Shown here: one piece after another, positions 42,397-50,520 of the stretch
Position numbering within the stretch: the stretch's first letter is position 1
Layout: the number at the start of each line of letters is the position of its first letter
Origin: Verrucomicrobiota bacterium
GTDB lineage: Bacteria; Verrucomicrobiota; Verrucomicrobiia; Limisphaerales; JADJPG01
Reading direction: 5' to 3'
Assembly: GCA_016713365.1 (NCBI GenBank)
Contig: JADJPG010000013.1
Span: forward strand, 1 to 64,000
Length of the DNA: 64,000 nt
Made by a program: the position numbers and the translations under genes
Notes under the pieces: generated by a model
What the model saw: the letters and a program-made list of their open reading frames with translations, nothing else
Database searches by the model: none
Told to the model about the DNA's origin: nothing

Positions 42397-43407
42397 ATGT
42401 CGCATCGCGGGACACATCCTCCGCCCACTGACGCCGTCAGCTACCCCAGCTCGACGGTTGATCGGGACCGCTGGATTCTTGCGCGTCGCGGCCCGCGCAA
42501 TCCAGTCGATGCCGGGCGGCCCTACGCGTTCCTCGCCGAGCAGGAACGCGCCGAGTCCGGCGAAGTCGTTCCCGTCGCCACGCTGTTCCTCACGAACCGC
42601 GAGTGCCCGTGGCGTTGCCTGATGTGCGACTTGTGGAAGAACACGCTCACTGAAACCGTGCCCGCCGGAGCCATCCCCGCGCAAATCGACCACGCCCTCG
42701 CGCAACTTCCGTCGGCGCGCCAAATCAAACTCTACAACAGCGGGAGCTTCTTCGATCCGCGCGCGATTCCGCCGGAGGACCACGCGGCGATCGCAGAACG
42801 AGTCCGCCACTTCGAACGCGTCATCGTGGAATGTCATCCTGCGCTCGTCGGCGAATCCGCGCTGCAATTTCGCGACAGGCTCAGCGGCAAGCTCGAAGTC
42901 GCGATGGGTTTGGAGACCGTGCATCCCGATGTGCTGCCGAAGCTCAACAAGCGGATGACACTCGATCAGTTCTCGCGCGCCGCGGAGTTCCTCCGCCAAC
43001 ACGACATCGCCCTCCGCGTCTTCGTGCTGGTGAAGCCGCCATTCCTCGACGAATCGAAGGCGCGAGAATGGGCTGGTCGCTCCGTCAGTTTCGCCTTCGA
43101 TTGCGGCGCCAGCGTGGTCTCACTCATCCCCACCCGTCTTGGAAACGGCGCGCTGGAAACGCTTGAAGCTCGCGGCGACTTCGCTCCGCCGAAACTCGCG
43201 ACCTTCGAGGCCGCGTTCGATGACGCCCTCGCCCAGCGGCGCGGACGCGTCTTCGCCGACACGTGGGACCTGGAGCGATTCTCGGATTGCCCAGCCTGCT
43301 TCACCGCGCGGAAGGAGCAATTGGAGCGAATGAACTTCACGCAACAATCCGAACCCGCGGTCAGCTGTGGCGCTCACGCCGAATTGAAGTTCGGTGCTCC
43401 GTCATGA
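42397..43407 (+). CDS. radical SAM protein (RaSEA/Elp3-like)
   Basis: A 336-residue enzyme with the radical SAM cluster motif CPWRCLMC (CxxxCxxC) in TLFLTNRECPWRCLMCDLWK. LPSARQIKLYNSGSFFDPRA, EVAMGLETVHPDVLPKLNKR and LRVFVLVKPPFLDESKARE follow, matching the family that includes archaeosine-type and related enzymes. The last residues CGAHAELKFGAPS come from a decayed palindromic repeat. Its TGA overlaps the ATG of the flavin gene, so they are co-translated. The reaction is unknown. Confidence 0.9.
   Translation: MSHRGTHPPPTDAVSYPSSTVDRDRWILARRGPRNPVDAGRPYAFLAEQERAESGEVVPVATLFLTNRECPWRCLMCDLWKNTLTETVPAGAIPAQIDHALAQLPSARQIKLYNSGSFFDPRAIPPEDHAAIAERVRHFERVIVECHPALVGESALQFRDRLSGKLEVAMGLETVHPDVLPKLNKRMTLDQFSRAAEFLRQHDIALRVFVLVKPPFLDESKAREWAGRSVSFAFDCGASVVSLIPTRLGNGALETLEARGDFAPPKLATFEAAFDDALAQRRGRVFADTWDLERFSDCPACFTARKEQLERMNFTQQSEPAVSCGAHAELKFGAPS
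43376..43400. repeat. decayed palindromic repeat copy at the radical SAM C-terminus
   Basis: A 25-bp stretch matches the inverted form of the palindrome with four mismatches; it still can pair CCGAA with TTCGG around loop TTGAAG. It codes in frame for HAELKFGAP, the same phase as ESEFGAP in the hydrolase insert. Confidence 0.65.
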
Positions 43408-44966
43408 AAGCCAGCTTCGACATCGCGGTGATCGGTTCCGGCTTCGGCGGCTCGCTCATTGCCATGATCGCGAAGCGACTCGGACGCTCCGTGGTGATGG
43501 TCGAACGCGGCAAGCATCCGCGCTTCGCCATCGGCGAATCCTCCACGCCGCTCGCCAACCTGCTGCTCGATGAACTCGCCCGTCGCTACGATTTACCCGA
43601 GGTCGCCACGCTCACCAAATGGGGAACGTGGCAGGATAAGCATCCCGAGATCACCTGCGGATTGAAGCGCGGCTTCACGTTCTACCACCACACGCTTGGC
43701 CAGGCGTGGGGCGGAAAGCCCGATCACTCGAACGAGCTGCTCGTCGCCGCCAGCCCGCACGACGCCATCGCCGACACGCACTGGTACCGGCCGGACTTCG
43801 ATCACTTTCTGGTCCACGAAGCGCAGCGACTCGGCGTCGAGTATCTCGATGAGACGCGATTGAACGCCGTGGAAATGAACCCCGGCGGCGCGACTCTTCG
43901 CGGCGAGCGACAGGGTGAATCCGTGGAGATTCAAGCGCGATTCGTCATCGATGCCAGCGGGCCGCACGGCGTGCTCCACCGCGCGCTTGGTCTGGGAGAG
44001 AAAGCCTTCGATCACCTGCCACGCACCGAAGCGCTCTATACGCATTTCACCGGCGTCGAGCGCTGGGACGATCTCGAGCCTTCGGCCGAAACGCCGCCGT
44101 ATCCGGTCGATGACGCCGCGCTGCATCACGTCTTCGACGGCGGCTGGATGTGGGTGCTGCGTTTCAACAACGGCATCACGAGCGCTGGCGTGGCGGCGAC
44201 GAGCGATGTCGCGAAGAGGTTTCGTTTCGCGGATGGAGAACCCGCGTGGCGCCGTCTGCTCGAAGCCTTGCCGAGTGCGGCCCGGCAGTTTGCCAATGCC
44301 CGGCCCACTGTTCCGTTCGTGCATGCGCCGGCGCTGTCGTTCCGCACCACCACCGTGGTTGGTTCAAACTGGGCGTTACTCCCATCCGCCGCCGGCTTCG
44401 TTGATCCGTTGCTCTCGAACGGCTTTCCCCTGACGCTGCTCGGCATCGAACGACTCGCGGCCGCGCTGGAAACGGAATGGGGAACCGAAAGGTTCGCGCC
44501 TCGTCTGCAACCCTACGAGCAGCAAACGCTGAGGGAGCTGGATATCACGGCGGATCTTGTCGGCGCGCTCTACGAGAGCATGGGCGACCTCGAAACCTTC
44601 TCCGCAATCACGATGCTCTACTTCGCCGCTGCGATGACGGCTGAGACGCGCCGACGCATCGGCACGAACGCTCCGCCCAGTTTCCTGCTGGAGGGTGATA
44701 CGACCTTCGGTCCGGCCCTGCGCGAATGCCTGCTATTGATTCGGGAAGGAACAGCCGCGAGATCGAAGATGGAACTCCTCAGCGCCATTCAGCGCACAGT
44801 CGAGCCGATCAATCTCGCGCGGCTCGGCGATGCTTCCCGGAGGAATTGGTATCCGTGTCTGGCTGAGGACTTGTTCGAGGCCGCGCCCAAACTCGGCGTG
44901 GGCCGCGAGGTCATCGAACGGCTTCTCGCGCGATGCGGGTTCGGCGAAACCACCCGCGCTTCTTGA
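43404..44966 (+). CDS. FAD-dependent oxidoreductase, flavin halogenase-like
   Basis: A 520-residue protein from the ATG at 43404 (MKASFDIAVIGSGFGGSLIA), overlapping the radical SAM stop as ATGA. FAD binding is shown by GSGFGG and ERGKHPRFAIGESSTP; WMWVLRFNNGITSAGVAA recalls the WxWxI region of tryptophan halogenases, and DPLLSNGFPLTLLGIERLA closes the FAD site. It could be a halogenase or a related flavin monooxygenase. The radical SAM link suggests a small-molecule pathway. Its last 56 bases overlap the end of the sugar permease gene on the other strand. Confidence 0.88.
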   Translation: MKASFDIAVIGSGFGGSLIAMIAKRLGRSVVMVERGKHPRFAIGESSTPLANLLLDELARRYDLPEVATLTKWGTWQDKHPEITCGLKRGFTFYHHTLGQAWGGKPDHSNELLVAASPHDAIADTHWYRPDFDHFLVHEAQRLGVEYLDETRLNAVEMNPGGATLRGERQGESVEIQARFVIDASGPHGVLHRALGLGEKAFDHLPRTEALYTHFTGVERWDDLEPSAETPPYPVDDAALHHVFDGGWMWVLRFNNGITSAGVAATSDVAKRFRFADGEPAWRRLLEALPSAARQFANARPTVPFVHAPALSFRTTTVVGSNWALLPSAAGFVDPLLSNGFPLTLLGIERLAAALETEWGTERFAPRLQPYEQQTLRELDITADLVGALYESMGDLETFSAITMLYFAAAMTAETRRRIGTNAPPSFLLEGDTTFGPALRECLLLIREGTAARSKMELLSAIQRTVEPINLARLGDASRRNWYPCLAEDLFEAAPKLGVGREVIERLLARCGFGETTRAS

Positions 44967-46257
44967 GCATGTCGAGCAGCACCGCGCCGAGGATCACCAG
45001 GCCGAGCACGACCTTCTGGGTGTAGCTTTCGACGCCGGTGAGGTTCATGCCGTTCTGGATCACGGCGATGATGAACGCGCCGATGAGCGTTCCGAAAATC
45101 TTCCCTTCGCCGCCCGACAAGCTGGTTCCGCCCACCACCACCGCGGCGATGACATATAGCTCGTACATCGTGCCGTAGTTTGGCGAACCGCTCTTGAGCT
45201 GCGATGCCGTGATGACGCCGCCGAGTCCCGCCAGCGCGCCGCTCAACGTGTAGGCGAGCAGCAGCACGGTGACGACCGGCACGCCCGAGAGACGCGCCGC
45301 CTCGCGATTGCCGCCGACCGCATAAACGTAGCGACCGAGTGCCATGCGACTCATCACGACGTGCGCGACGAAGTAGAGCACAAGCATGAGCACAACGGAG
45401 TTCGGCACGCCCGCCACCGTGCCGCGTCCGAGCCAGATGAAGCTCTCGGGGATCTGGTAGATCGATTCACCGCGGGCGAGCAGGTAGGCGAAGCCGCTCC
45501 CGACCAGCATCATCGCCAGCGTGACGATGAATGGCGGAATCGCGAAGCCGGTGATCATGACGCCGGAGAACAATCCCATCGCCGCACCAACCGCGACGCC
45601 AGCCGCGCACGCGAGAATCATCGCCGTCACCGAGGCTTGCTCGGCTCCAGCGACGCGCGCAATGAGCCACGTCGTTACGACTGCGGAGAGCGCGACGATG
45701 CTGCCGACGGAAAGATCGATGCCGCCGGTAATGATGACGAGCGTCATCCCAATCGCGATGATGGCGATGACGACGATTTGATTGGCGATGTTGAGCAGGT
45801 TGTCCGTCTTGAGAAAGTTCGGCCAATGATAGCTGCGCGGCTGGATGATGACCGTGTGCGCCAGTTGCGGAATCTTCTCCGCCAAACCTTTGAACACCGG
45901 CCACGCCGCGGTCGCATGATTGCAGGCGATGACATCAATGCCACCACCGGTTTCCACTGCGGCATTCATGGCGCGTCGGGCGTCGGCCGGTTCGCCGTGA
46001 ACGATGCTGACGATGGTCAGGCCGGCTTTGCTGAGACGATTGCTGAGCGTGGAGGTGAAGAGGCGATCCTCGTCGTTATCGCGCGCCGCGATGAGCACGC
46101 GGCCCTTCCCTCCGACGGCTTTCTCGACGGCCGATGCCACGAGCTGGCCTGCGGCTTCGCCGGTCGGATGCTGTTCATCCCACGTGCGCCAGCTGAAGAA
46201 CGCGCAGAGGAGCAGGAGCGCGCCGAGCATTCCGTAATCGGAGACAAGTCGTTTCAT
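44911..46257 (-). CDS. ribose-type ABC transporter permease with extra N-terminal soluble segment
   Basis: A 448-residue RbsC-like permease. Residues 150 onward are typical: IIAIGMTLVIITGGIDLSVG, LFSGVMITGFAIPPFIVTLA, SGALAGLGGVITASQLKSGS and GGTSLSGGEGKIFGTLIGAF. Residues 30-145, after a first membrane helix (LGALLLLCAFFSW), form a soluble alpha/beta insert (GGKGRVLIAARDNDEDRLF, ADARRAMNAAVETGGGIDVI) resembling half of a periplasmic binding protein; RbsC normally lacks it. It is coded 2 bases after RbsA. The 3' end overlaps the halogenase-like gene by 56 bases. Confidence 0.88.
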   Translation of the reverse strand: MKRLVSDYGMLGALLLLCAFFSWRTWDEQHPTGEAAGQLVASAVEKAVGGKGRVLIAARDNDEDRLFTSTLSNRLSKAGLTIVSIVHGEPADARRAMNAAVETGGGIDVIACNHATAAWPVFKGLAEKIPQLAHTVIIQPRSYHWPNFLKTDNLLNIANQIVVIAIIAIGMTLVIITGGIDLSVGSIVALSAVVTTWLIARVAGAEQASVTAMILACAAGVAVGAAMGLFSGVMITGFAIPPFIVTLAMMLVGSGFAYLLARGESIYQIPESFIWLGRGTVAGVPNSVVLMLVLYFVAHVVMSRMALGRYVYAVGGNREAARLSGVPVVTVLLLAYTLSGALAGLGGVITASQLKSGSPNYGTMYELYVIAAVVVGGTSLSGGEGKIFGTLIGAFIIAVIQNGMNLTGVESYTQKVVLGLVILGAVLLDMLKKRGWFRRTRIAREAVR

Positions 46258-46259
46258 GC

Positions 46260-47753
46260 TCAGTTCATCGCGAGTTTCAAAATGTCCTGCTGCGTGGCGG
46301 CGGGCACGTCCGTGATCTCGCCGGTGATGCGGCCTTCGTGCATGACGAGAATGCGATCCGCCATGCCGAGCACTTCCGGCAGCTCAGAGCTGATCATGAG
46401 GATGGCCTTGCCCTGCGCGGCGAGCTGGTTGATGAGCAGGTAAATCTCGTACTTCGCGCCCACGTCGATGCCGCGCGTCGGCTCATCGAAGATGATGACG
46501 TCGCAATGCCGCTCCAGCCACTTCGCAAGCACGACCTTCTGCTGATTGCCGCCGGAGAGATTCTTCGCGAGTTGATCGTGATCGGAGATCTTAATGCGCA
46601 AGGTCTCGACGTAGCCGGCGAAAGCGTCGCGCTCGCGCTGATGTTGCACAAAGCCGCCGCTCGTGAACGCGGGGAGATTTGGCAGGCCGAAGTTCTCGCG
46701 CACCGACAGGCCGAGGACGAGCCCCTGCGCCTTGCGATCCTCGGTGAGCAGGCCGATGCCGGCGCGGATGGCGTCGCGCGGGCCGCGCAGGTGCAGCAGT
46801 TTTCCGTCGAGCTCGATGCTGCCGGAATCCGGCTGGTCCGCGCCGAAGATGAGGCGAACGGTTTCGGTGCGACCGGCGCCGACGAGACCGGTGAGGGCGA
46901 GGACTTCGCCGGCGTGAACGTGGAAGGAAACGTCCTTCACCTTGTCGCTGCGCTGAAGATTGCGAACGACGAGTCGCTCCGCACCGAGAGCAGCGCGCTG
47001 CTTTGGAAATTCCTGGTCGAGCTTCCGGCCCACCATCAGCTCGATGATGCGCTCGCGCGTGAGCTGCGCGACGGGCTGGGTGTCGATGTATTCGCCGTCG
47101 CGCATCACGGTGGCACGGTCGGCGATGGCGAAGATTTCATCAAGACGATGGCTGATGTAGATGATGCCGATGCCGTGCGACTGGAGATCGCGGATGATGG
47201 CAAAGAGTTTCTCCACCTCGCGATCGGTAAGCACAGCGGAAGGTTCATCCAGCACGATGATGCGCGCGTTTTGAGAAAGTGCCTTGGCGATCTCCACGCA
47301 TTGTTGCTGGGCGACGGTCAGATCACGGCAGGGCGTTTCCGGATCGATCTGGATGTTGATGCGGCGGAAGAGCGCCTCGGCTTCCCGGCGTTCAGTCCCG
47401 GGCGAAGTAAAGCCGCCGCGGGTTTTCTCGCGCCCGAGGAAGATGTTTTCGCGGGCGGTCAGCGCCGGAACGAGATTGAACTCCTGGTAAACGACGGCGA
47501 TGCCAAGACGCTGTGCGTCGAGCGGACTGTGAATCTCCTCCGGCCTGCCATCGATGCGGATCGTGCCTGCGTCTGGCCGATGCGCGCCGGCGAGGATCTT
47601 GATCAGCGTGCTTTTACCCGCACCGTTCTCGCCGAGTAGCGCGTGGACTTCGCCGGGTAGAAGCTCGAGGCGTCCGTGTTTGATGGCGCGCACGCCGGGG
47701 AACGACTTCTCGATCCCGATCATCTGCAGCAGCGGTGCGCGCAACGCGGTCAC
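46260..47753 (-). CDS. ribose-type ABC transporter double ATPase
   Basis: A 497-residue RbsA-like protein with two ATPase domains, starting at GTG 47751-47753. Domain 1: Walker A GENGAGKST (41-49), signature LTVAQQQCVEIAKAL, Walker B RIIVLDEPSAVL. Domain 2 is the degenerate kind (LTGLVGAGRTETVRLIFGAD) with LSGGNQQKVVLAKWL and DVIIFDEPTRGIDVGAK. It powers uptake of a monosaccharide with the binding protein upstream (one base after its stop) and the permease downstream. Confidence 0.96.
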   Translation of the reverse strand: MTALRAPLLQMIGIEKSFPGVRAIKHGRLELLPGEVHALLGENGAGKSTLIKILAGAHRPDAGTIRIDGRPEEIHSPLDAQRLGIAVVYQEFNLVPALTARENIFLGREKTRGGFTSPGTERREAEALFRRINIQIDPETPCRDLTVAQQQCVEIAKALSQNARIIVLDEPSAVLTDREVEKLFAIIRDLQSHGIGIIYISHRLDEIFAIADRATVMRDGEYIDTQPVAQLTRERIIELMVGRKLDQEFPKQRAALGAERLVVRNLQRSDKVKDVSFHVHAGEVLALTGLVGAGRTETVRLIFGADQPDSGSIELDGKLLHLRGPRDAIRAGIGLLTEDRKAQGLVLGLSVRENFGLPNLPAFTSGGFVQHQRERDAFAGYVETLRIKISDHDQLAKNLSGGNQQKVVLAKWLERHCDVIIFDEPTRGIDVGAKYEIYLLINQLAAQGKAILMISSELPEVLGMADRILVMHEGRITGEITDVPAATQQDILKLAMN

Positions 47754-47754
47754 G

Positions 47755-48702
47755 TTACTTGAGCGAAGCGTCCTTGAGGGCGTCGGCTTTTTTGTAGAGC
47801 GCGGTCGGGATGAGGATCTCCTTCGGCACGTCGTCGCCGTTCATGTATTTCAGGAAGGCGCGGATGGTCTCTGCGCCGATCTTGTCGGGGAACTGAATCG
47901 GGTCGGCGAAAATCTTCCCGTCCTTGATCGCCTGCTTGCCTTCGGGCTGACCGTCGAAGCCGACGATCTTGATCTGGTCCGCCTTGCCCGCGTTCTCCAG
48001 CGCCGCACGCGCACCGAGGGCGGACGGATCGTTGATGGCGAAGATGGCGTTGAGATCCGCGTGCGCCTGGATGAGATCCTGCGCGGCCTTGAAACTCTTC
48101 GCCTTGTCGCCGCCACCGGGAAGTTTTGCGACGATTTGCACCTTCGTATCGGGCTGCTTGTTCAATTCCGCGAGGCGTGCCTCGAAACCCTTCGTGCGCT
48201 GGAGCACCGACTCGATTTCGGCGTGATCGAGAATGGCCACCCTGCCCTTGCCGCCGAGCGCTTCGACGACGGCGTCCGCCGCCAGACGACCGCCCTGGAA
48301 ATTGTCTGTCGCGATGTGCGCCACAACCTTCCCTCCGGCGTCGAGCGATGCGATGTCCGCAGTGAAGACGGGAATGCCCGCCTTGTTCGCTTCACGAATG
48401 GCGGGCCCGATCGCCTTCGAGTCGCACGGGCACAGCACGATGGCGCTGACTTTCTTTACAATGAAGTCCTTCACCTGGTTCTGCTGCTTCGCGACATCGA
48501 AATCGCCGCTGACTGCGACAACTTTGTAACCGTGCTTCGCCGCTTCGGCGGTCATGGTGTCAGCGATCTCCTTGAAGAACGGATTGTTCATCGTGAGCAC
48601 GGAGAGGCCGATGGTGCCCGCAGCGTGCGCGTTGAAAGCAAGGGCCAGCAGGATCACGAGCGCGGCCACGAAACGACGGGAGAAGGAATGAACGTTGTGC
48701 AT
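47755..48702 (-). CDS. sugar ABC transporter substrate-binding protein (RbsB-like)
   Basis: A 315-residue secreted protein from the ATG at 48700-48702 (MHNVHSFSRRFVAALVILLA, signal ending AHAAG). The type I periplasmic binding fold is clear: TIGLSVLTMNNPFFKEIADT, VSGDFDVAKQQNQVKDFIVK, LCPCDSKAIGPAIREANKAG, FAINDPSALGARAALENAG and IVGFDGQPEGKQAIKDG. It delivers a pentose or hexose to the transporter. It is divergent from an AraC gene that probably controls the operon; 249 bases separate the starts. Confidence 0.94.
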   Translation of the reverse strand: MHNVHSFSRRFVAALVILLALAFNAHAAGTIGLSVLTMNNPFFKEIADTMTAEAAKHGYKVVAVSGDFDVAKQQNQVKDFIVKKVSAIVLCPCDSKAIGPAIREANKAGIPVFTADIASLDAGGKVVAHIATDNFQGGRLAADAVVEALGGKGRVAILDHAEIESVLQRTKGFEARLAELNKQPDTKVQIVAKLPGGGDKAKSFKAAQDLIQAHADLNAIFAINDPSALGARAALENAGKADQIKIVGFDGQPEGKQAIKDGKIFADPIQFPDKIGAETIRAFLKYMNGDDVPKEILIPTALYKKADALKDASLK

Positions 48703-48951
48703 GGTGAATTGTTCGCTCCGATGTATTCGATCAAGTCCGGGACCGCCAGAATGAATTCCATTCAATCTCGCGAAGCTGTCACCGCGATCAATTCAGATGC
48801 AGAAGTCTGTAACCGGCGGAGAGTATGCCGTGTCTGCCAGACGTTGAGGCGCATGGATGTGTTCCTCGACGTTCCGGTCACAAGAACGAATTCGTTGCCG
48901 AACCGTAACTGTGGGATGTCCGGAACGGAGTGAGAGTAATCAGGAGTTTGC
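48703..48951. promoter_or_regulatory. divergent control region between the sugar operon and the AraC gene
   Basis: The 249 bases between the two divergent starts should hold both promoters and the AraC operators. A short inverted repeat GAATG...CATTC (48749-48763) is visible about 47 bases upstream of the binding-protein ATG. A Shine-Dalgarno-like CAGGAG (48941-48946) precedes the AraC ATG. No certain -10/-35 pair is evident. Confidence 0.4.
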
Positions 48952-49857
48952 ATGATGGTCGAAGATCGAGAGTTGTTGGTGGATGCATCGACGGGGAAAT
49001 CCCGCGTCGCTGTGCCGTATGAACCTGTTGTTTCCAGCTCGAGCATGTCGTGGGAAGGATTCCGGCTGGAGCATCATCGCGTTCCGGAAATTGTCGCGAA
49101 TGACGTTTACCATCTGAACCACGTCGTCGTGGTGATGCTCAATGCGCCCGCGAAAGTGGAGGTTCGATTTCCGGGGCAGACTCACACCAAGGAGATTCGC
49201 CCGAACCAGGTCAGCCTGATTCCGGCGCACGCCCTCCTTTCCGCGCGCTGCAGCCAGCGGCATGAATTCGCGATGGTGTCGATCGAACCGCGTTTTCTCG
49301 CCCGCGCCGCCCATGAGCTGGGCGGGCTCGATCAGTTGGAACTTACCCCCACCATCGCTGCGGATGATTGCCTGCTCGCCTCGCTGGTGATCGGACTCGA
49401 TCGCGAAGCCTCCGCCGGTTGCCCGGGCGGAACGGCCTACGCGGAATCGCTGGCCTCAATGATGGCAGTGCATCTCGCCTCCAAATATTCCACCAAGAAA
49501 CCGCGCATCCGGGAGAGCAACGCCGGCCTGACCCGCCGCCAGCTGTCGCAAGTGCTGGATCACATCCACGCGAACTTCGCGAAGGAAGTGCCGCTCACCA
49601 CCCTCGCGTCGGTGTCCGGTCTCAGCCCCTACCATTTCGCGCGGCTCTTCAAGCAGTCCACCGGACTCGCCCCGCACCAGTATCTGATCCGCGTCCGGAT
49701 TGAACGCGCCCGCGGACTGTTGCTGCATTCGAACGAGTCGATCACCAGCATTGCAACCCAGGTGGGCTTCTGCGACCAAAGCCACTTCTCGACTCACTTC
49801 AAACGCATCTACGGCGTCACACCGCGCGCGTTCATCCAGCAAATCGCGCGGCGCTAA
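48952..49857 (+). CDS. AraC family transcriptional regulator
   Basis: A 301-residue regulator. The N-terminal half (VVVVMLNAPAKVEVRFPGQT, IRPNQVSLIPAHALLSARCS) is a cupin-like sensing domain; the C-terminal 100 residues have the two helix-turn-helix motifs VPLTTLASVSGLSPYHFARL and ESITSIATQVGFCDQSHFST, with FKRIYGVTPRAF at the end. It probably binds a sugar or its derivative and controls the divergent ABC transporter; this is inferred from layout. Confidence 0.94.
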   Translation: MMVEDRELLVDASTGKSRVAVPYEPVVSSSSMSWEGFRLEHHRVPEIVANDVYHLNHVVVVMLNAPAKVEVRFPGQTHTKEIRPNQVSLIPAHALLSARCSQRHEFAMVSIEPRFLARAAHELGGLDQLELTPTIAADDCLLASLVIGLDREASAGCPGGTAYAESLASMMAVHLASKYSTKKPRIRESNAGLTRRQLSQVLDHIHANFAKEVPLTTLASVSGLSPYHFARLFKQSTGLAPHQYLIRVRIERARGLLLHSNESITSIATQVGFCDQSHFSTHFKRIYGVTPRAFIQQIARR

Positions 49858-49869
49858 TCAGCCGCCCGG

Positions 49870-50520
49870 TCAGGCGACCTTCACCTTCAAACGACGGCCG
49901 CGAATCTGCGCGCGGTTCATCTTGGCGATGATGCCGCTTGCGTGTTCCGCAGCGACATCCACAAACAAGTGGCGCTCGCGAATATCAACCATCCCGACAG
50001 TACCGGTCGGAAGTCCTGTTTCACCGAGGATCGCGCCCACCACATCACCCGGGCCCACGCCCATCTCGGAACCGACATTGATGAACAACCGCGTCTGATC
50101 ACCCGGCGTGCGCCGGCTGGCCTTGGGCGTCTTGTCGAGCCACGGCTCGGGGCGCTGCGGACGCTCGCGCTTTTCAAACTCACGTTTCTCAAAAGCCCGC
50201 GGCGGACGCACCGGCTTCTCCGCCCGCTCAGTTCGCGCTTCCGGTGCGGAAGCTGGCTTCGCGGGACTCGCGGCGGGCGATTCACTGACGACGGACTCGC
50301 CCTCAACTGCTGGCGCGGGCGCCGGTTTGGCGGGTGCTACTGACACAGGTTTGGCCGGACGGACCGGAGCTGCCGGACGATCGGCGTTGAAATCCCGGCG
50401 CGGCGGACGCTCCGGACGCTCAAATCGATCGTCGCGACGCGGCGGACGATCTTCGTAGCGCGAAGGACGTTCACGCGGGCCGGCATCGCGATCAAAACGA
50501 TCTTCGCGGCCGGTCGCGGG
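49870..50520 (-). CDS. DEAD-box helicase C-terminal part, frameshifted (DbpA RNA-binding domain)
   Basis: This frame reads on from the helicase after a break near 50,500: EDRFDRDAGPRERPSRYEDR, an Arg/Asp/Pro-rich linker, an Ala/Pro stretch, then a C-terminal domain (TRLFINVGSEMGVGPGDVVG, GTVGMVDIRERHLFVDVAAE, ASGIIAKMNRAQIRGRRLKV) that is the DbpA/DeaD RNA-binding fold. The joined span 49870-51871 is 2002 bases, one more than a multiple of three, so one extra base breaks it. The intact protein would have about 667 residues. Confidence 0.78.
   Translation of the reverse strand, partial: PATGREDRFDRDAGPRERPSRYEDRPPRRDDRFERPERPPRRDFNADRPAAPVRPAKPVSVAPAKPAPAPAVEGESVVSESPAASPAKPASAPEARTERAEKPVRPPRAFEKREFEKRERPQRPEPWLDKTPKASRRTPGDQTRLFINVGSEMGVGPGDVVGAILGETGLPTGTVGMVDIRERHLFVDVAAEHASGIIAKMNRAQIRGRRLKVKVA

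Noticed and set aside
42235..43002. 255-residue minus-strand frame in the hydrolase/radical SAM gap
   Set aside because: It mostly opposes the radical SAM gene and includes translated palindromic repeats.
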